Of a stretch of DNA of 64,000 nucleotides, positions 49,071-58,391 are shown in pieces (position 1 is the stretch's first letter; the number at the start of each line of letters is the position of its first letter). Source of the stretch: Oscillospiraceae bacterium. GTDB lineage: Bacteria; Bacillota; Clostridia; Oscillospirales; CAG-272. A program made the position numbers and the translations under genes. The stretch lies in the NCBI GenBank assembly GCA_015063845.1, contig SVTJ01000006.1, positions 1-64,000 of the forward strand, written 5' to 3'. The notes below the pieces were generated by a model. The model was not told the origin of the DNA and ran no database searches. It saw only the letters and a list, made by a program, of their open reading frames with translations.

Positions 49071-49610
49071 TCAGTCAACAAGCTCAAACTGAAGGATAGC
49101 GTATGTTGTATCGCTGAAGTAGGTCTTTACCTTTACGTTAAGAACACCCTCTTTGATGTAAGCAGACTCGAAATCATCTATATCGATAGTGATGTTCTTG
49201 CCCTTGTAGGTGCCGTAGTCGGATGTGCTCTCATCAACGTGGGTATAGATCTCAATTCCGTCGAGAATGCTGGTCTTTCTTGTGTAATGCAAGCGAGTGA
49301 TCTTGCCATCCTTGAAAGTAAGTGTGTCATAGTACTTTTCACCCGACTGAGTGGTGGGGTTGTATACCTCGCTGACAAAAGCTTCCGCAACAGTCGCTGC
49401 GCTTGCTTTCGCCTGAACTATACCTGCGTTTTCGGTAGCTTCGGTATCAAATGTATAACCGACGTACTTGTAAACGCCGTCCTCTACGGGCTTTTCGCCG
49501 AGCATTTTGTTCATGGTAGCCTCAACGTCGCAAGAACAAAGGGTGAGCATGGAGATCGCGAGAATAAAGGGAACTGCTACTGTCAAAAGAATTCTTTTAA
49601 CCTTTTTCAT
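49071..49610 (-). CDS. Small lipoprotein of unknown function
   Basis: A 179-residue lipoprotein: basic N-terminus, hydrophobic stretch and lipobox TLCSC (Cys27; a Cys at 25 as well). The mature part alternates strands (ENAGIVQAKASAATVAEAFV, KYYDTLTFKDGKITRLHYTR) and ends in FQLEFELVD-like text typical of small calycin- or cystatin-like domains. I recognise no family. Transcribed alone towards spoIIE. Confidence 0.7.
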   Translation of the reverse strand: MKKVKRILLTVAVPFILAISMLTLCSCDVEATMNKMLGEKPVEDGVYKYVGYTFDTEATENAGIVQAKASAATVAEAFVSEVYNPTTQSGEKYYDTLTFKDGKITRLHYTRKTSILDGIEIYTHVDESTSDYGTYKGKNITIDIDDFESAYIKEGVLNVKVKTYFSDTTYAILQFELVD

Positions 49611-49686
49611 AATGTACTCCTTAAAGATTTATTGAGTTTATAAATAAATTATACTCTAAAGGGATGGACTTGTCAATAAATAATTC

Positions 49687-51333
49687 TTATTTCTCAACGG
49701 AAATAATGTAGCTGTATATTGGCTGACCGCCACTTATCGCTACGATCTCTGCATCGGGAACGGCGTTCTTGATGATATCAAGTACCTTTTCTGCCTGTTC
49801 CTCGATTACTTCCTCTCCGTAGAATACGGTGATATAGCAAGCGCCCGACATCTTCTCGGTGAGCTTTTCGATACAGCTCTCGCAGGTATCCGCAACGCAA
49901 TCGATAGCGCCGTCTACCATACCGAGCATCTGACCGTCCTCTATCTTCTCGCCGCCGATTGTAGTATCTCTTACAGCGTGAGTTATAGACATACTCGTAA
50001 CGCCCGTAACCGCCTCAGTCATAGCAGAGGTGTTTGTAGCTTCATCAGCCTCAGGGTCAAAAGCGAGCATCGCGCAAATACCTTGAGGAACACTGCGCGT
50101 CTCAAGAACGATTACCTTTTTGTCCTTGATAAGCTTAGCTGCCTGCTTTGCGACAAGATAAATGTTCTTGTTGTTGGGAAGAACGTAAACTATCTCAGCG
50201 GGAGTTTTGTTTACTCCGTCAATGATATCCTGTGTGCTGGGGTTCATTGTCTGACCGCCGAAGATTATGTTGTCCGCTCCGATATCAATAAAGGTATCCT
50301 TTATTCCGTTGCCCATGCAAACGCTTACAAAACCAAATGTTTTCTCGGGAGCCGCGATCTCGTTCTTGGGCTTTGATTCGTTCTTATCCGAAACGATAGC
50401 CGAATGCTGCTTGCGCATATTCTCTATCTTTACTGTCGCAAACATACCGTACTTACCCGCGTTCTCAAGTACAAGACCCGGGTGGTCGGTGTGAACGTGC
50501 ACTTTGATTATTGCCTCGTCCTCAATAAATACAAGGCTGTCTCCGATACCGCCGAGAAATGCGTGGAATTCGTCTGCGTTGCCTTCTCCCTTGTACTCGT
50601 CAAACTTTTCAACGATGCACTCTGTGCAGTAGGGGAAGGTGATGTCCTCGGTGTCAAAGCTTGTAAAGTCAGCCTCGGAGGGCTCGTTGTCAGCGGCAAG
50701 CTGCTGAACGGGCTTGTTGTTGAGGGAAGCGAGCATGCCGTTAAGAGCGGTCATAAATCCAAGACCGCCTGCGTCTACTACGTTAACTTCCTTAAGAATG
50801 GGGAGCTGGTCGGGAGTATGAGCAAGTGCTTCCTCTCCGACGTCAACTATATAAGAGAACAGACCGCGAACGTCGTCGGTTGCGAATTTGTTCTCCGCTA
50901 CTGCGCGCTCAGCCTCTTCAGCACAGCGTCTCATGACCGTGAGAATCGTTCCCTCAGTGGGGTTCATAACTGCTCTGTATGCTTCGTCAGTACCTTTTCT
51001 GAAAGCACGGGCAACGTCTGTGGTATCTATCTCATCGGAATCACAAAATGCCTTTGACATTCCTCTGAAGAAAAGCGAGATGATAGCACCCGAGTTACCT
51101 CTTGCGGCGCGAAGTATAAGCGAAGCTATCTTTTTTGAAAGCTCGGAAACCTTCTGCTGCGAGGGGTCCTCGTCAAGATTTTTAACAGCGTTGAGCGTGA
51201 GCGCCATGTTGATACCCGTATCTCCGTCGGGAACGGGGAATACGTTCATATTGTTTATGGCAACTTTATTGTTGTCAAGTGCGTTTGCTGCGGAAAGCAG
51301 CATAGCGTATAGTGCGGGTCCGTCAAGCTTCAT
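49687..51333 (-). CDS. fakA: Fatty acid kinase FakA (DAK/YloV-like)
   Basis: FakA phosphorylates a fatty acid held by FakB, giving acyl phosphate for phospholipid synthesis. The 548-residue protein has an N-terminal DhaL-like ATP-binding domain (about 10-190, NVFPVPDGDTGINMALTLNA, ARGNSGAIISLFFRG) and C-terminal DAK1-like and FakB-like domains (AECTIVEKF region near 240, NPSTQDIIDGVNKTPAEIVY VLPNNKNI). It lies 6 bp after the fakB-like gene, and an acyl ligase and MarR gene are upstream, so the operon is for exogenous fatty acids. Confidence 0.92.
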   Translation of the reverse strand: MKLDGPALYAMLLSAANALDNNKVAINNMNVFPVPDGDTGINMALTLNAVKNLDEDPSQQKVSELSKKIASLILRAARGNSGAIISLFFRGMSKAFCDSDEIDTTDVARAFRKGTDEAYRAVMNPTEGTILTVMRRCAEEAERAVAENKFATDDVRGLFSYIVDVGEEALAHTPDQLPILKEVNVVDAGGLGFMTALNGMLASLNNKPVQQLAADNEPSEADFTSFDTEDITFPYCTECIVEKFDEYKGEGNADEFHAFLGGIGDSLVFIEDEAIIKVHVHTDHPGLVLENAGKYGMFATVKIENMRKQHSAIVSDKNESKPKNEIAAPEKTFGFVSVCMGNGIKDTFIDIGADNIIFGGQTMNPSTQDIIDGVNKTPAEIVYVLPNNKNIYLVAKQAAKLIKDKKVIVLETRSVPQGICAMLAFDPEADEATNTSAMTEAVTGVTSMSITHAVRDTTIGGEKIEDGQMLGMVDGAIDCVADTCESCIEKLTEKMSGACYITVFYGEEVIEEQAEKVLDIIKNAVPDAEIVAISGGQPIYSYIISVEK

Positions 51334-51339
51334 AACTAA

Positions 51340-52197
51340 TTACCTCTCTGTTCCGATATAGAATACTGCGAGTGTTCCCGGACCTGAATGAGAACCGATA
51401 ACAACGCCTGTGTAGTCGATAATAACTTCCTTAACTCCAAGCTCATTCTTGAGACGGTCTGCAAGATAATTTGCATCGTCTATGCAGTCTCCGTGGCAGA
51501 TAAACATAATGTCCTTTTCGATGGCATTTGCCTTTGTTTTCTCAAACAAAGCATCGACAGACGCCTTTCTGCCTCTCGCTGTGCCCATTTTTATGAGCTT
51601 ACCTGCGTTGTCAACATGCATAACGGGCTTGATGCTGAGCATTGTTCCCACAACGGCGGTTGCGGCACTGACTCTTCCGCCTCTCTTGAGGAACATAAGA
51701 TCCTCAACCGTGAACCAATGGCAGAGATGGAGCTTGTTTGCCTCAACGTAGTCGCGAAGCTCATCGATAGTAGCTCCCGCCTGCTTTTTCTTAGCCGCGA
51801 GATAAACGAGCATACCCTCACCGAGAGAAGCGCAGAGAGTATCTACTGCGTAGACCTTAGCCTCGGGATGCTTCTCGGCGATCTCCTCAGCCGCAAGTCT
51901 GCCTGCGTTGTATGTGTTGCTGAGACCCGAGGAAAATCCGAGATATATAACGTCCTTACCATCGGTTACTATTTTCTCCATAACCTCTGCAAAGGTTTCG
52001 CTGTTTACAGCAGACGTGGTAGCCATATGCTTCTCACTAAGGAATTTGTAAAACTCCTTAGTCTCTACCGAGCTGTTGGGTCTCGGCTCCTCGTTTTCCA
52101 TAATAACCATAAGGTCAAGTATCTCGATGTCAAGCTGTTTTGCCATTTCGGCGGACAGATCCGTTCCCGAATCGGTCAGAATTACGTAATCACGCAT
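51340..52197 (-). CDS. fakB: DegV-family fatty-acid-binding protein (FakB)
   Basis: A 285-residue DegV-fold protein that holds a fatty acid and presents it to FakA. Seen: YVILTDSGTDLS, TTSAVNSETFAEVMEK, the GFSSGLSNTYNAGRLAAEEI helix-turn, and the sequence FLKRGGRVSAATAVVGTMLS IKPV, which is highly typical of DegV. It is followed at 6 bp by fakA. Which acyl chain type it selects cannot be read from the sequence. Confidence 0.92.
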   Translation of the reverse strand: MRDYVILTDSGTDLSAEMAKQLDIEILDLMVIMENEEPRPNSSVETKEFYKFLSEKHMATTSAVNSETFAEVMEKIVTDGKDVIYLGFSSGLSNTYNAGRLAAEEIAEKHPEAKVYAVDTLCASLGEGMLVYLAAKKKQAGATIDELRDYVEANKLHLCHWFTVEDLMFLKRGGRVSAATAVVGTMLSIKPVMHVDNAGKLIKMGTARGRKASVDALFEKTKANAIEKDIMFICHGDCIDDANYLADRLKNELGVKEVIIDYTGVVIGSHSGPGTLAVFYIGTER

Positions 52198-52255
52198 AGT
52201 TTTTTTCCTTTCTTTTGTGCGGCGGACCGCGTGGTCATTGTCGACGCCTCAAATG

Positions 52256-54010
52256 TTATTTAACAAGAAATCTCTTGATCTTTCTGGACGAGGTCTTTTC
52301 AAACTCAACTTCTCTGATCTCTACCTTCTTTATTTGCTTATGAGAAGGCAGACGCTTGTTGAGTAGGTTGATCTGCTTTTCGATAGTGCTGAGCATAACG
52401 CTTGCGGATGCGTTTTCCTTGAACATAGCCATATTCGGATAAACGATAGCTACGAGGTTTACGGTCGAGCCGCTCTGGCGTCCTACAACAACGCTCTCTG
52501 CAATATATTCTATATCCGCAAGGTATTCTTCGATTTCTTCGGGGAAGATATTCTTACCGTTTTCGAGAACTATTACGGACTTAAGTCTACCTGTTACATA
52601 GAAGTATCCGTCGTCGTCCATATATCCGATATCACCCGTTCTGAACCAGCCGTCTTCAGTGAAAGCAAGCTCATTAGCCTCGGGATTGTTGTAGTATCCG
52701 AGCATTACGTTGTCGCCCTTGATCTGTATCTCTCCCTCAAGGTATCCGTGAGAGCCGACATTTGTTCCGTCTATTCTACCCTGACAGCAGGGAACTGCGG
52801 GACCAACAGATCCGATCTTACGAGCATAGTAGGGGGTAACGAACGTGAGAGGAGCGCACTCGGTGATACCGAAGCCTTCGCATATCTCAATGCCGATGCT
52901 GTCAAAGAACTCTATCATCTTAGGATTGAGCGCAGCACCGCCGCAGACGATCTTCGAAAGTCTGCCACCGAAGGAATTCAAAACCTCTGCGAATATCTGA
53001 CGGCGCTTGTCGATACCTAACTTACGCATTGCGTGAGAAGTAACGATACCTGCCTTGAGCTTTTTGTCCTTACCCTTCTTTTTAGCCTCTGCCCATATCT
53101 TCTTATACATTGTATATACAAAGAGGGGAACGAGGATAAGACCCGTGGGCTTAAATGTTTGGAAATTCTTAAGAACACGTGTGAGCGAGTCGTTGATGCA
53201 AATACGAACACCAAGGTCAAGCTCGCAGAGAAGAATAGCAAGCTCGTAGGTGTGGTGAACGGGGAGAACCGAGACGATGACGTCATCGGGACCGAAGTCA
53301 ACGCTCTGGAGCGCGGAGTTTACGACAGCGAAGATGTTCTTCTGGCTGAGCATAACGCACTTACTTGAGCCCGTTGTACCCGAGGTGAACAGCATTTCCG
53401 CCAAAGTCTCTCTGCTCTCAATGGGGGAGAGCTTAAATCTTCCGGCATCAACGTCGAGCTTACCGCGAGCTCTCATAGCTCTGTAAGCTATCGTACCGGG
53501 CTGAGAAAGCTCAGCCTCATCGGGATCTATCGGTATAAAGTGCTTGAGAGAGCTGTCCTTGCTGACCTTGCCTGCAAGCTTACCGTTAAAGCTTGAGGAG
53601 TAGATGATAGCATCTGCGTCAACGCTCTCGAGAAGACCGATTATCGCAGAGGGCTCAAGCTCCTTATCCATGGGGATAGCAACGCTTCCCGTTACGAGTA
53701 TTGCAAGATAAGACGCAAGCCAAGCTGTGGATGTTTCTCCGATTATAGCTATCTTTTTACCTGCAAGACCGAGCTGAGTAAGTCCTGCCGCGGTTCTTAC
53801 TATTCTGTTATAAAATCTTGCGTAGGAAAGATGGCAAAGATTTTTGCTCTTGTCATAATAAGAGAAAGCGATCCTATCTCTGTGCTTTGCGATTATTCTG
53901 CAAAGATCGTATGCGTCGAGAACTCGTTCATACTTTCTTTCGGTCTTAGGTCTCGTTATCATTTTGATCTCTTTCTTTTCTACGTTTGTTGACTGTTTTC
54001 CGTTATTCAT
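52256..54010 (-). CDS. AMP-dependent acyl ligase (long-chain acyl-CoA/ACP synthetase)
   Basis: A 584-residue ANL-superfamily enzyme that activates a carboxylic acid through an acyl-AMP. The P-loop is LFTSGTTGSSKCVMLSQKN; further motifs are GFGITECAPL, GEIQIKGDNVMLGYYNNPEA, WFRTGDIGYMDDDGYFYVTG RLKSVIVLENGKNIFPEEIE. The final Lys region (KTSSRKIKR) is intact. Close neighbours (FakA, FakB and MarR) suggest a long-chain fatty acid as substrate, with CoA or ACP as acceptor. It starts 14 bp after the marR gene and belongs to the same operon. Confidence 0.88.
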   Translation of the reverse strand: MNNGKQSTNVEKKEIKMITRPKTERKYERVLDAYDLCRIIAKHRDRIAFSYYDKSKNLCHLSYARFYNRIVRTAAGLTQLGLAGKKIAIIGETSTAWLASYLAILVTGSVAIPMDKELEPSAIIGLLESVDADAIIYSSSFNGKLAGKVSKDSSLKHFIPIDPDEAELSQPGTIAYRAMRARGKLDVDAGRFKLSPIESRETLAEMLFTSGTTGSSKCVMLSQKNIFAVVNSALQSVDFGPDDVIVSVLPVHHTYELAILLCELDLGVRICINDSLTRVLKNFQTFKPTGLILVPLFVYTMYKKIWAEAKKKGKDKKLKAGIVTSHAMRKLGIDKRRQIFAEVLNSFGGRLSKIVCGGAALNPKMIEFFDSIGIEICEGFGITECAPLTFVTPYYARKIGSVGPAVPCCQGRIDGTNVGSHGYLEGEIQIKGDNVMLGYYNNPEANELAFTEDGWFRTGDIGYMDDDGYFYVTGRLKSVIVLENGKNIFPEEIEEYLADIEYIAESVVVGRQSGSTVNLVAIVYPNMAMFKENASASVMLSTIEKQINLLNKRLPSHKQIKKVEIREVEFEKTSSRKIKRFLVK

Positions 54011-54024
54011 AATAAATACACCTT

Positions 54025-54501
54025 TCAGTTATTTGCCGAGGAAGCTTTGTCATTTGACTCAAAGAATCCCTCCGCCTGCTTCAAATTCGCGCATATAGTG
54101 CCGAATACTCTATAAAAAGTTTCAATATCCTCAGATGCTATCTCTCCGCTTACAACGTCGTTGATATCAAGCACCAGCTGATTTATCTCCGCCGTTATTT
54201 TCGTGCCCTCATCGGTGAGGGTTATCTTTCTCTTGTAGCTTGTGGTCTCCGCGCTTTCGCTGACGTATCCTTTTTCTTCAAGCTCGTTGATTATTCGAGA
54301 GATCTGTGCCTTGTCGAGCTCACATTTTTTAGCGAGCTGAGTTCGGGTCATTCCGTTTCGCGACTTAAAAAGTACGCGCAAGCAGGCAGTATGAGTGCTT
54401 CCAAGATTATAGCTTGACATACCGCGAGCTTTGAGCTTTGTTATGCTTCGTGACGCACCTGTCACGTGAGCCATAAAAGTTTCGAGCCTATCGTGCTCCA
54501 C
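54025..54501 (-). CDS. MarR-family transcriptional regulator
   Basis: A 158-residue winged-helix regulator: TACLRVLFKSRNGMTRTQLAK KCELDKAQISRIINELEEKG YVSESAETTSYKRKITLTDE is the HTH and wing. Start is a GTG (54501) with AAGGAGG 7 nt upstream. It heads the operon with the acyl ligase, fakB and fakA, and a palindrome covers the -35 region of its promoter. By analogy with FabT, a MarR protein that controls fatty-acid genes, it may sense acyl-ACP, acyl-CoA or acyl phosphate. Confidence 0.9.
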   Translation of the reverse strand: MEHDRLETFMAHVTGASRSITKLKARGMSSYNLGSTHTACLRVLFKSRNGMTRTQLAKKCELDKAQISRIINELEEKGYVSESAETTSYKRKITLTDEGTKITAEINQLVLDINDVVSGEIASEDIETFYRVFGTICANLKQAEGFFESNDKASSANN

Positions 54502-54535
54502 CTATGAGCCTCCTTTCGCATTAATATCCATCATA

Positions 54536-54566
54536 AGAATACCACATTTTTGTTGAGTTGTCAACA
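54536..54566 (-). promoter_or_regulatory. Promoter and palindromic operator of the marR-fak operon
   Basis: On the minus strand, TTGACA (54559-54564), 17 bp, TATTCT (54536-54541). The perfect inverted repeat TGTTGA/TCAACA (54551-54556 and 54561-54566, 4-bp spacer) overlaps the -35, a normal MarR operator position. Confidence 0.7.
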
Positions 54567-54690
54567 TCTTTTTGCTATTTTTTGTATATTGACGATATAT
54601 TTTCACGTATCTATCATTGTTATATAATATATCACTTGCGCTGAAAGCTATGCATAGGGATAAAAAACTTGGGTTTAGAGCAGACAAAAA

Positions 54691-54720
54691 GAGGGGAACT
54701 TCTTACAATAAGCTCCCCTC
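54691..54720 (-). terminator. Terminator of murA
   Basis: An 11-bp stem with one mismatch (left arm from 54691, right arm to 54720) followed on the minus strand by CTTTTTG. Confidence 0.75.
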
Positions 54721-54741
54721 AAAAAAGCAATACTTTAAAAT

Positions 54742-56001
54742 TTATTCGACTCTTTTAATGTCCGCGCCTAAGTTTTTGAGCTTTTCAACGAGATCCGAAT
54801 ATCCTCTGTCGATAAATTCAAGTCCCGTGATGCTGCTTTCGCCATGCGCCGCGAGTGCCGCTATAACAAGGCACGCGCCTGCTCTGAGGTCGGTAGCCTT
54901 TACAGATGCTCCGTGCAATGAAGCAACTCCGTTTATATGCGCTGTATTATCAACGATATCTATTCTTGCTCCCATCTTGGTCAGCTCATCAACGTATTTG
55001 AACCGCCCGTTCCAAACACGCTCGGTGATAGTGCTTACACCGCTTGCGAGGCAAAGCATTGACGTAAACTGCGGATGCATATCCGTGGGAAAACCCGGGT
55101 AGGGATTGGTCTGTATCTCTGTACCTCTGTATTTCTTTTGAGAATTTACCGTTATGTAATCATCGCCGACATCAAGGTCAAGACCTATCTCGCGAAGCTT
55201 TACGGATACCGATTCCATGTGCTTGGGTATTATCCGTCTTATGGTAACGCTTCCGCCCGTTGCGGCGGCCGCTGCCATATAAGTTCCCGCTTCTATCATG
55301 TCGGGAGCTATGTCGTAGTTACAGCCGTGAAGCTGCTTTACGCCGCGTATTCTTATCATACTTGTTCCCGCACCCGAAATGTTTGCTCCGCAGGCGTTGA
55401 GAAAGCTTGCGGTGTCAACTATATGGGGCTCACGCGCTGCGTTTTCTATGATAGTAGTCCCCTCAGCAAATATTGCCGCGAGCATAACGTTTATGGTGGA
55501 ACCTACCGAAGCGATATCAAAGTATATGAAGTTCCCCTTAAGACCGTTTGGAGCAACTGCGTGAATATTACCGTCAGCGCAGTACTCTACCTTTGCGCCG
55601 AGCAGTTCAAAGCCTTTTATATGCTGATTGATCGGGCGTGTGCCAAAGTCACAGCCACCGGGATAACCGACGAGCGCTTCGCCGAATCTGCCGAGCATAC
55701 CGCCGATAAGATACGTGGAGCCTCTCATTTTGCTGACGTATTCAAGCGGCGGGCTTTTCATTTTGACACTGCGGGTATCTATCATGACCGTGTCCGTGTT
55801 GATAAATCTTATTTTTGCGCCAATAGTTCTCAGCGTATCGAGCGCAAGGGATATATCGCTCACGTCGGGCACGTTACCTATCGTACATATATCGTTTGTA
55901 ACGATAGTGCCGAATATTATTGGAAGTGCGGAGTTTTTCATTCCGCTTATATCCACTTCACCGTAAAGCGGTTTACCGCCACGGATCATCAGCTTTTCCA
56001 T
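54742..56001 (-). CDS. murA: UDP-N-acetylglucosamine 1-carboxyvinyltransferase MurA
   Basis: MurA transfers enolpyruvate to UDP-GlcNAc, the first committed step of peptidoglycan synthesis and the target of fosfomycin. The 419-residue protein is full length with the EPT double-fold signatures (IRGGKPLYGEVDISGMKNSA, RGSTYLIGGMLGRFGEALV) and the catalytic Cys in GGCDFGTRPINQHIKGFELLG. The Cys is present, so fosfomycin could bind. Start at the ATG 56001 (GGAGG 5 nt before) rather than the GTG 6 bp upstream. Firmicutes often have two MurA copies; which this is cannot be told. It is monocistronic. Confidence 0.96.
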   Translation of the reverse strand: MEKLMIRGGKPLYGEVDISGMKNSALPIIFGTIVTNDICTIGNVPDVSDISLALDTLRTIGAKIRFINTDTVMIDTRSVKMKSPPLEYVSKMRGSTYLIGGMLGRFGEALVGYPGGCDFGTRPINQHIKGFELLGAKVEYCADGNIHAVAPNGLKGNFIYFDIASVGSTINVMLAAIFAEGTTIIENAAREPHIVDTASFLNACGANISGAGTSMIRIRGVKQLHGCNYDIAPDMIEAGTYMAAAAATGGSVTIRRIIPKHMESVSVKLREIGLDLDVGDDYITVNSQKKYRGTEIQTNPYPGFPTDMHPQFTSMLCLASGVSTITERVWNGRFKYVDELTKMGARIDIVDNTAHINGVASLHGASVKATDLRAGACLVIAALAAHGESSITGLEFIDRGYSDLVEKLKNLGADIKRVE

Positions 56002-56074
56002 ATGCACCTCCGTCGTTGTATTGTTGTCTTTCTTTTATAATGATATTCACCCGAATACGGGATATAGAAGTATT

Positions 56075-57220
56075 TTAGTTGATTTGCGGTTTGTAATATG
56101 CTACCGCGAGGTCGACTACCATGCCGTAGCTCTTAGTACCCTCTGTTCCGTGAATGGTAAGGAAGGTGTTGTTTACCGTCTCGGATACCTCAGACGCGGT
56201 GGAGTCTACGTATGGCTCAAAAAAGCGCGAATATGCGGCAAGCTCATCCTTTACGCACAAAGGCAAGCTTGAATATGAGCGCATGTAAAGATCGCTGTCT
56301 GCTTGCATTAGCGCGGAAGCTACGTATTCATAGAGACCGAGATACGCGGTATATCTTATATAACTATCCTCAGATGCCGAGCAAACGAGGTATGCGACAA
56401 AATTCGCTTCGTCCTCACGCGCTATCCCTCGTTGGTGTGATAGCTCGTGTGCCGCCGTATAGGGAAGTGTGTAGTCGGGAAAATCGACGTTTATATTTGC
56501 CTCGCCCGTAAAGAAGGTGTAAACTCCCGTTATATGAGTATAGGACATCGCTTTACTGAGCATTACGGGCTTGATACGGCTGTTCAGCTTTTGTATGAAT
56601 GTGTATTTATCCGAGGCGGTATCAAACGCATCGAGCAGCTTGTCGTTCATTTGTGCCTTGCCATATGGCATAATGGAAAATCCGTCTTCTCCGTACGATA
56701 CGTTTCCAACCTCCTCTTTGAGCTTTTCTACAAGTATCATAGAGGTCTCGTAAAGCTCATCGGCACTTACCTCAGTACGCTGAATACCAAGCTTTTTGTC
56801 AAGCGTGCTTCCGCGATAGGCGGGCGCAAAACCGAATGTGAAGGTAGAAAATATCAGTGCGATTGCCGATAGCACACAGACCGCCGCGCTGAGTGTCTCG
56901 GAGAGCGTGTCGCCGTAGCGTTTCAGTACCGCGCGCGAGATAAGTATTATCCAAATGGGAATAAGCAGTAAAAAGAATTCAGCTAAAGAAAAGGGTATCC
57001 AGTTTGTCAGATGAGCAAGGATAGCTCGTACTGCAGAGCTTACGTATCTGTTGAAAAAGTCAGCAAAGCTTTCGCTGAGCAAAAACGCGACGTATACGAG
57101 AAGACATACGGCAGCGATGGCGTATATTATTTTTACCGCTAACGGAAGCCTCAGCTTTATTCTTTCTTTTTTTGGGTCTTTTTTCTTCGACTGTCTTTTT
57201 GAAAACAGTGCAAATTTCAT
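56075..57220 (-). CDS. DUF3810 membrane protein with HExxH metalloprotease motif
   Basis: A 381-residue membrane protein with an N-terminal basic region, three membrane helices (about 28-48, 74-98 and 108-130) and a large extracytoplasmic domain. HELSH at residues 258-262 and E271 in REDEANF make a gluzincin-like zinc site (HExxH...E). DUF3810 proteins are otherwise uncharacterised. It overlaps the RluA-type gene by 4 bp (ATGA), so it is translationally coupled to a cytoplasmic enzyme with no evident link. A peptidase active outside the membrane is inferred. Confidence 0.85.
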   Translation of the reverse strand: MKFALFSKRQSKKKDPKKERIKLRLPLAVKIIYAIAAVCLLVYVAFLLSESFADFFNRYVSSAVRAILAHLTNWIPFSLAEFFLLLIPIWIILISRAVLKRYGDTLSETLSAAVCVLSAIALIFSTFTFGFAPAYRGSTLDKKLGIQRTEVSADELYETSMILVEKLKEEVGNVSYGEDGFSIMPYGKAQMNDKLLDAFDTASDKYTFIQKLNSRIKPVMLSKAMSYTHITGVYTFFTGEANINVDFPDYTLPYTAAHELSHQRGIAREDEANFVAYLVCSASEDSYIRYTAYLGLYEYVASALMQADSDLYMRSYSSLPLCVKDELAAYSRFFEPYVDSTASEVSETVNNTFLTIHGTEGTKSYGMVVDLAVAYYKPQIN

Positions 57221-58179
57221 ATATTTTCCTCTTGAGTAGGGAGTATTATATTTTTTATGTCCTTACTTACCGTATCAAGCGCATTGGAGAGCACGCGCTC
57301 GGCAAGAATACGCATATCGTCGGGGAGCGGAGCGGTTACGGTAAGGGTGCTTCCGTCCGACGGACGCGGAAATGACAGACTGAAGGAGTGGAGCGCGTGA
57401 CGGGAGATAAGCTCGCTCGCTTCTCCGTACATATCATCGCCCTCAATAGGACAGCCAATGCTTGCAAAATGTACGCGAAGCTGGTGAGTCCTGCCCGTTA
57501 TGGGAGTTGCAGCAACGAGAGTGTGAGTTTCGCTTTTGCAGATCACCTCATATTCGGTGATAGCTCTGTCACCGCCTTCTCCCTCGCCGCATATCTCACG
57601 AACGATAACGCTCTTGGCGGTACGGCGCATATACGTGTCTATCGTTCCGCGATCGTTTTTTGGTACGCCGTGAAGTATCGCAACGTAGCGTTTGCTTATT
57701 TTATGTTCTCTCATTGCTGCCGAAAGAGACGCGGCACTTACGCGATCTCTTGCGATAAGAAGCAGTCCGCTGGTGTTTCTGTCAAGTCTGTTAACAGGGC
57801 GAAATACAAAGGGAATACCTCTGCTCGCGTACCTATATGCAAGCGCGTTTGCAACCGTGTCTTTGTAGTGTCCAAACGATTGGTGCGTTGGCATATCTGC
57901 GGGCTTGTTGGGAACTACCACCTCGTCGTCCTCATACGCAATATCGATATCAAGATCGCACGGAGAAAGCTTTTCGGGAGCTTGGGTGTCTTCAATAGCC
58001 AGGGAGAGCACCTCGCCTCTGCTCAATACGTGCCTGACGGTTACGTGAGATCCATTGACCTCTATTCCGCAAGGCTTGAATTTCAGATGCTTTATCGTGG
58101 CGCGTGACAGACCGAGCGTGCAGCTCATAAACTTAAGCACGGTCTTGCCGTTAAGGCTATCATCTATCAAGTAATCCAT
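57217..58179 (-). CDS. RluA-family pseudouridine synthase
   Basis: A 320-residue pseudouridine synthase with an N-terminal S4-like RNA-binding start (LSRATIKHLKFKPCGIEVNG) and the catalytic domain motif NRLDRNTSGLLLIARD (Asp is the nucleophile). The line TGRTHQLRVHFASIGCPIEGD is typical of the RluA/RluD group, which modifies 23S rRNA or tRNA. Start at the ATG 58179, preceded by GGAGG, since the longer frame lacks a ribosome-binding site. Its stop overlaps the DUF3810 start. The target uridine cannot be predicted. Confidence 0.93.
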   Translation of the reverse strand: MDYLIDDSLNGKTVLKFMSCTLGLSRATIKHLKFKPCGIEVNGSHVTVRHVLSRGEVLSLAIEDTQAPEKLSPCDLDIDIAYEDDEVVVPNKPADMPTHQSFGHYKDTVANALAYRYASRGIPFVFRPVNRLDRNTSGLLLIARDRVSAASLSAAMREHKISKRYVAILHGVPKNDRGTIDTYMRRTAKSVIVREICGEGEGGDRAITEYEVICKSETHTLVAATPITGRTHQLRVHFASIGCPIEGDDMYGEASELISRHALHSFSLSFPRPSDGSTLTVTAPLPDDMRILAERVLSNALDTVSKDIKNIILPTQEENI

Positions 58180-58321
58180 AATACCTCCGAACGGCACACC
58201 CAATATTACAATAAGAATACATACTTAAATATATTATACCACTAACGCCGAAATATTACAATATTTTGGGCAAAAATATTTTGCGAAGCACAAAAGGGGT
58301 CAAGCAGAAGAAAATGCTTTG

Positions 58322-58350
58322 TTGACACGTTGCGCGATAAGTGATATAAT
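58322..58350 (+). promoter_or_regulatory. Consensus promoter of the second AraC gene
   Basis: TTGACA (58322-58327), 17 bp, TATAAT (58345-58350). Confidence 0.85.
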
Positions 58351-58391
58351 GTAAATGCGATATAAATTTTTGTACTTAGGGGATATTTATT

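Noticed and set aside
55075..56040. 321-residue open frame antisense to murA
   Set aside because: Shadow frame rich in Tyr, Cys and His, with no start signal and no domain.
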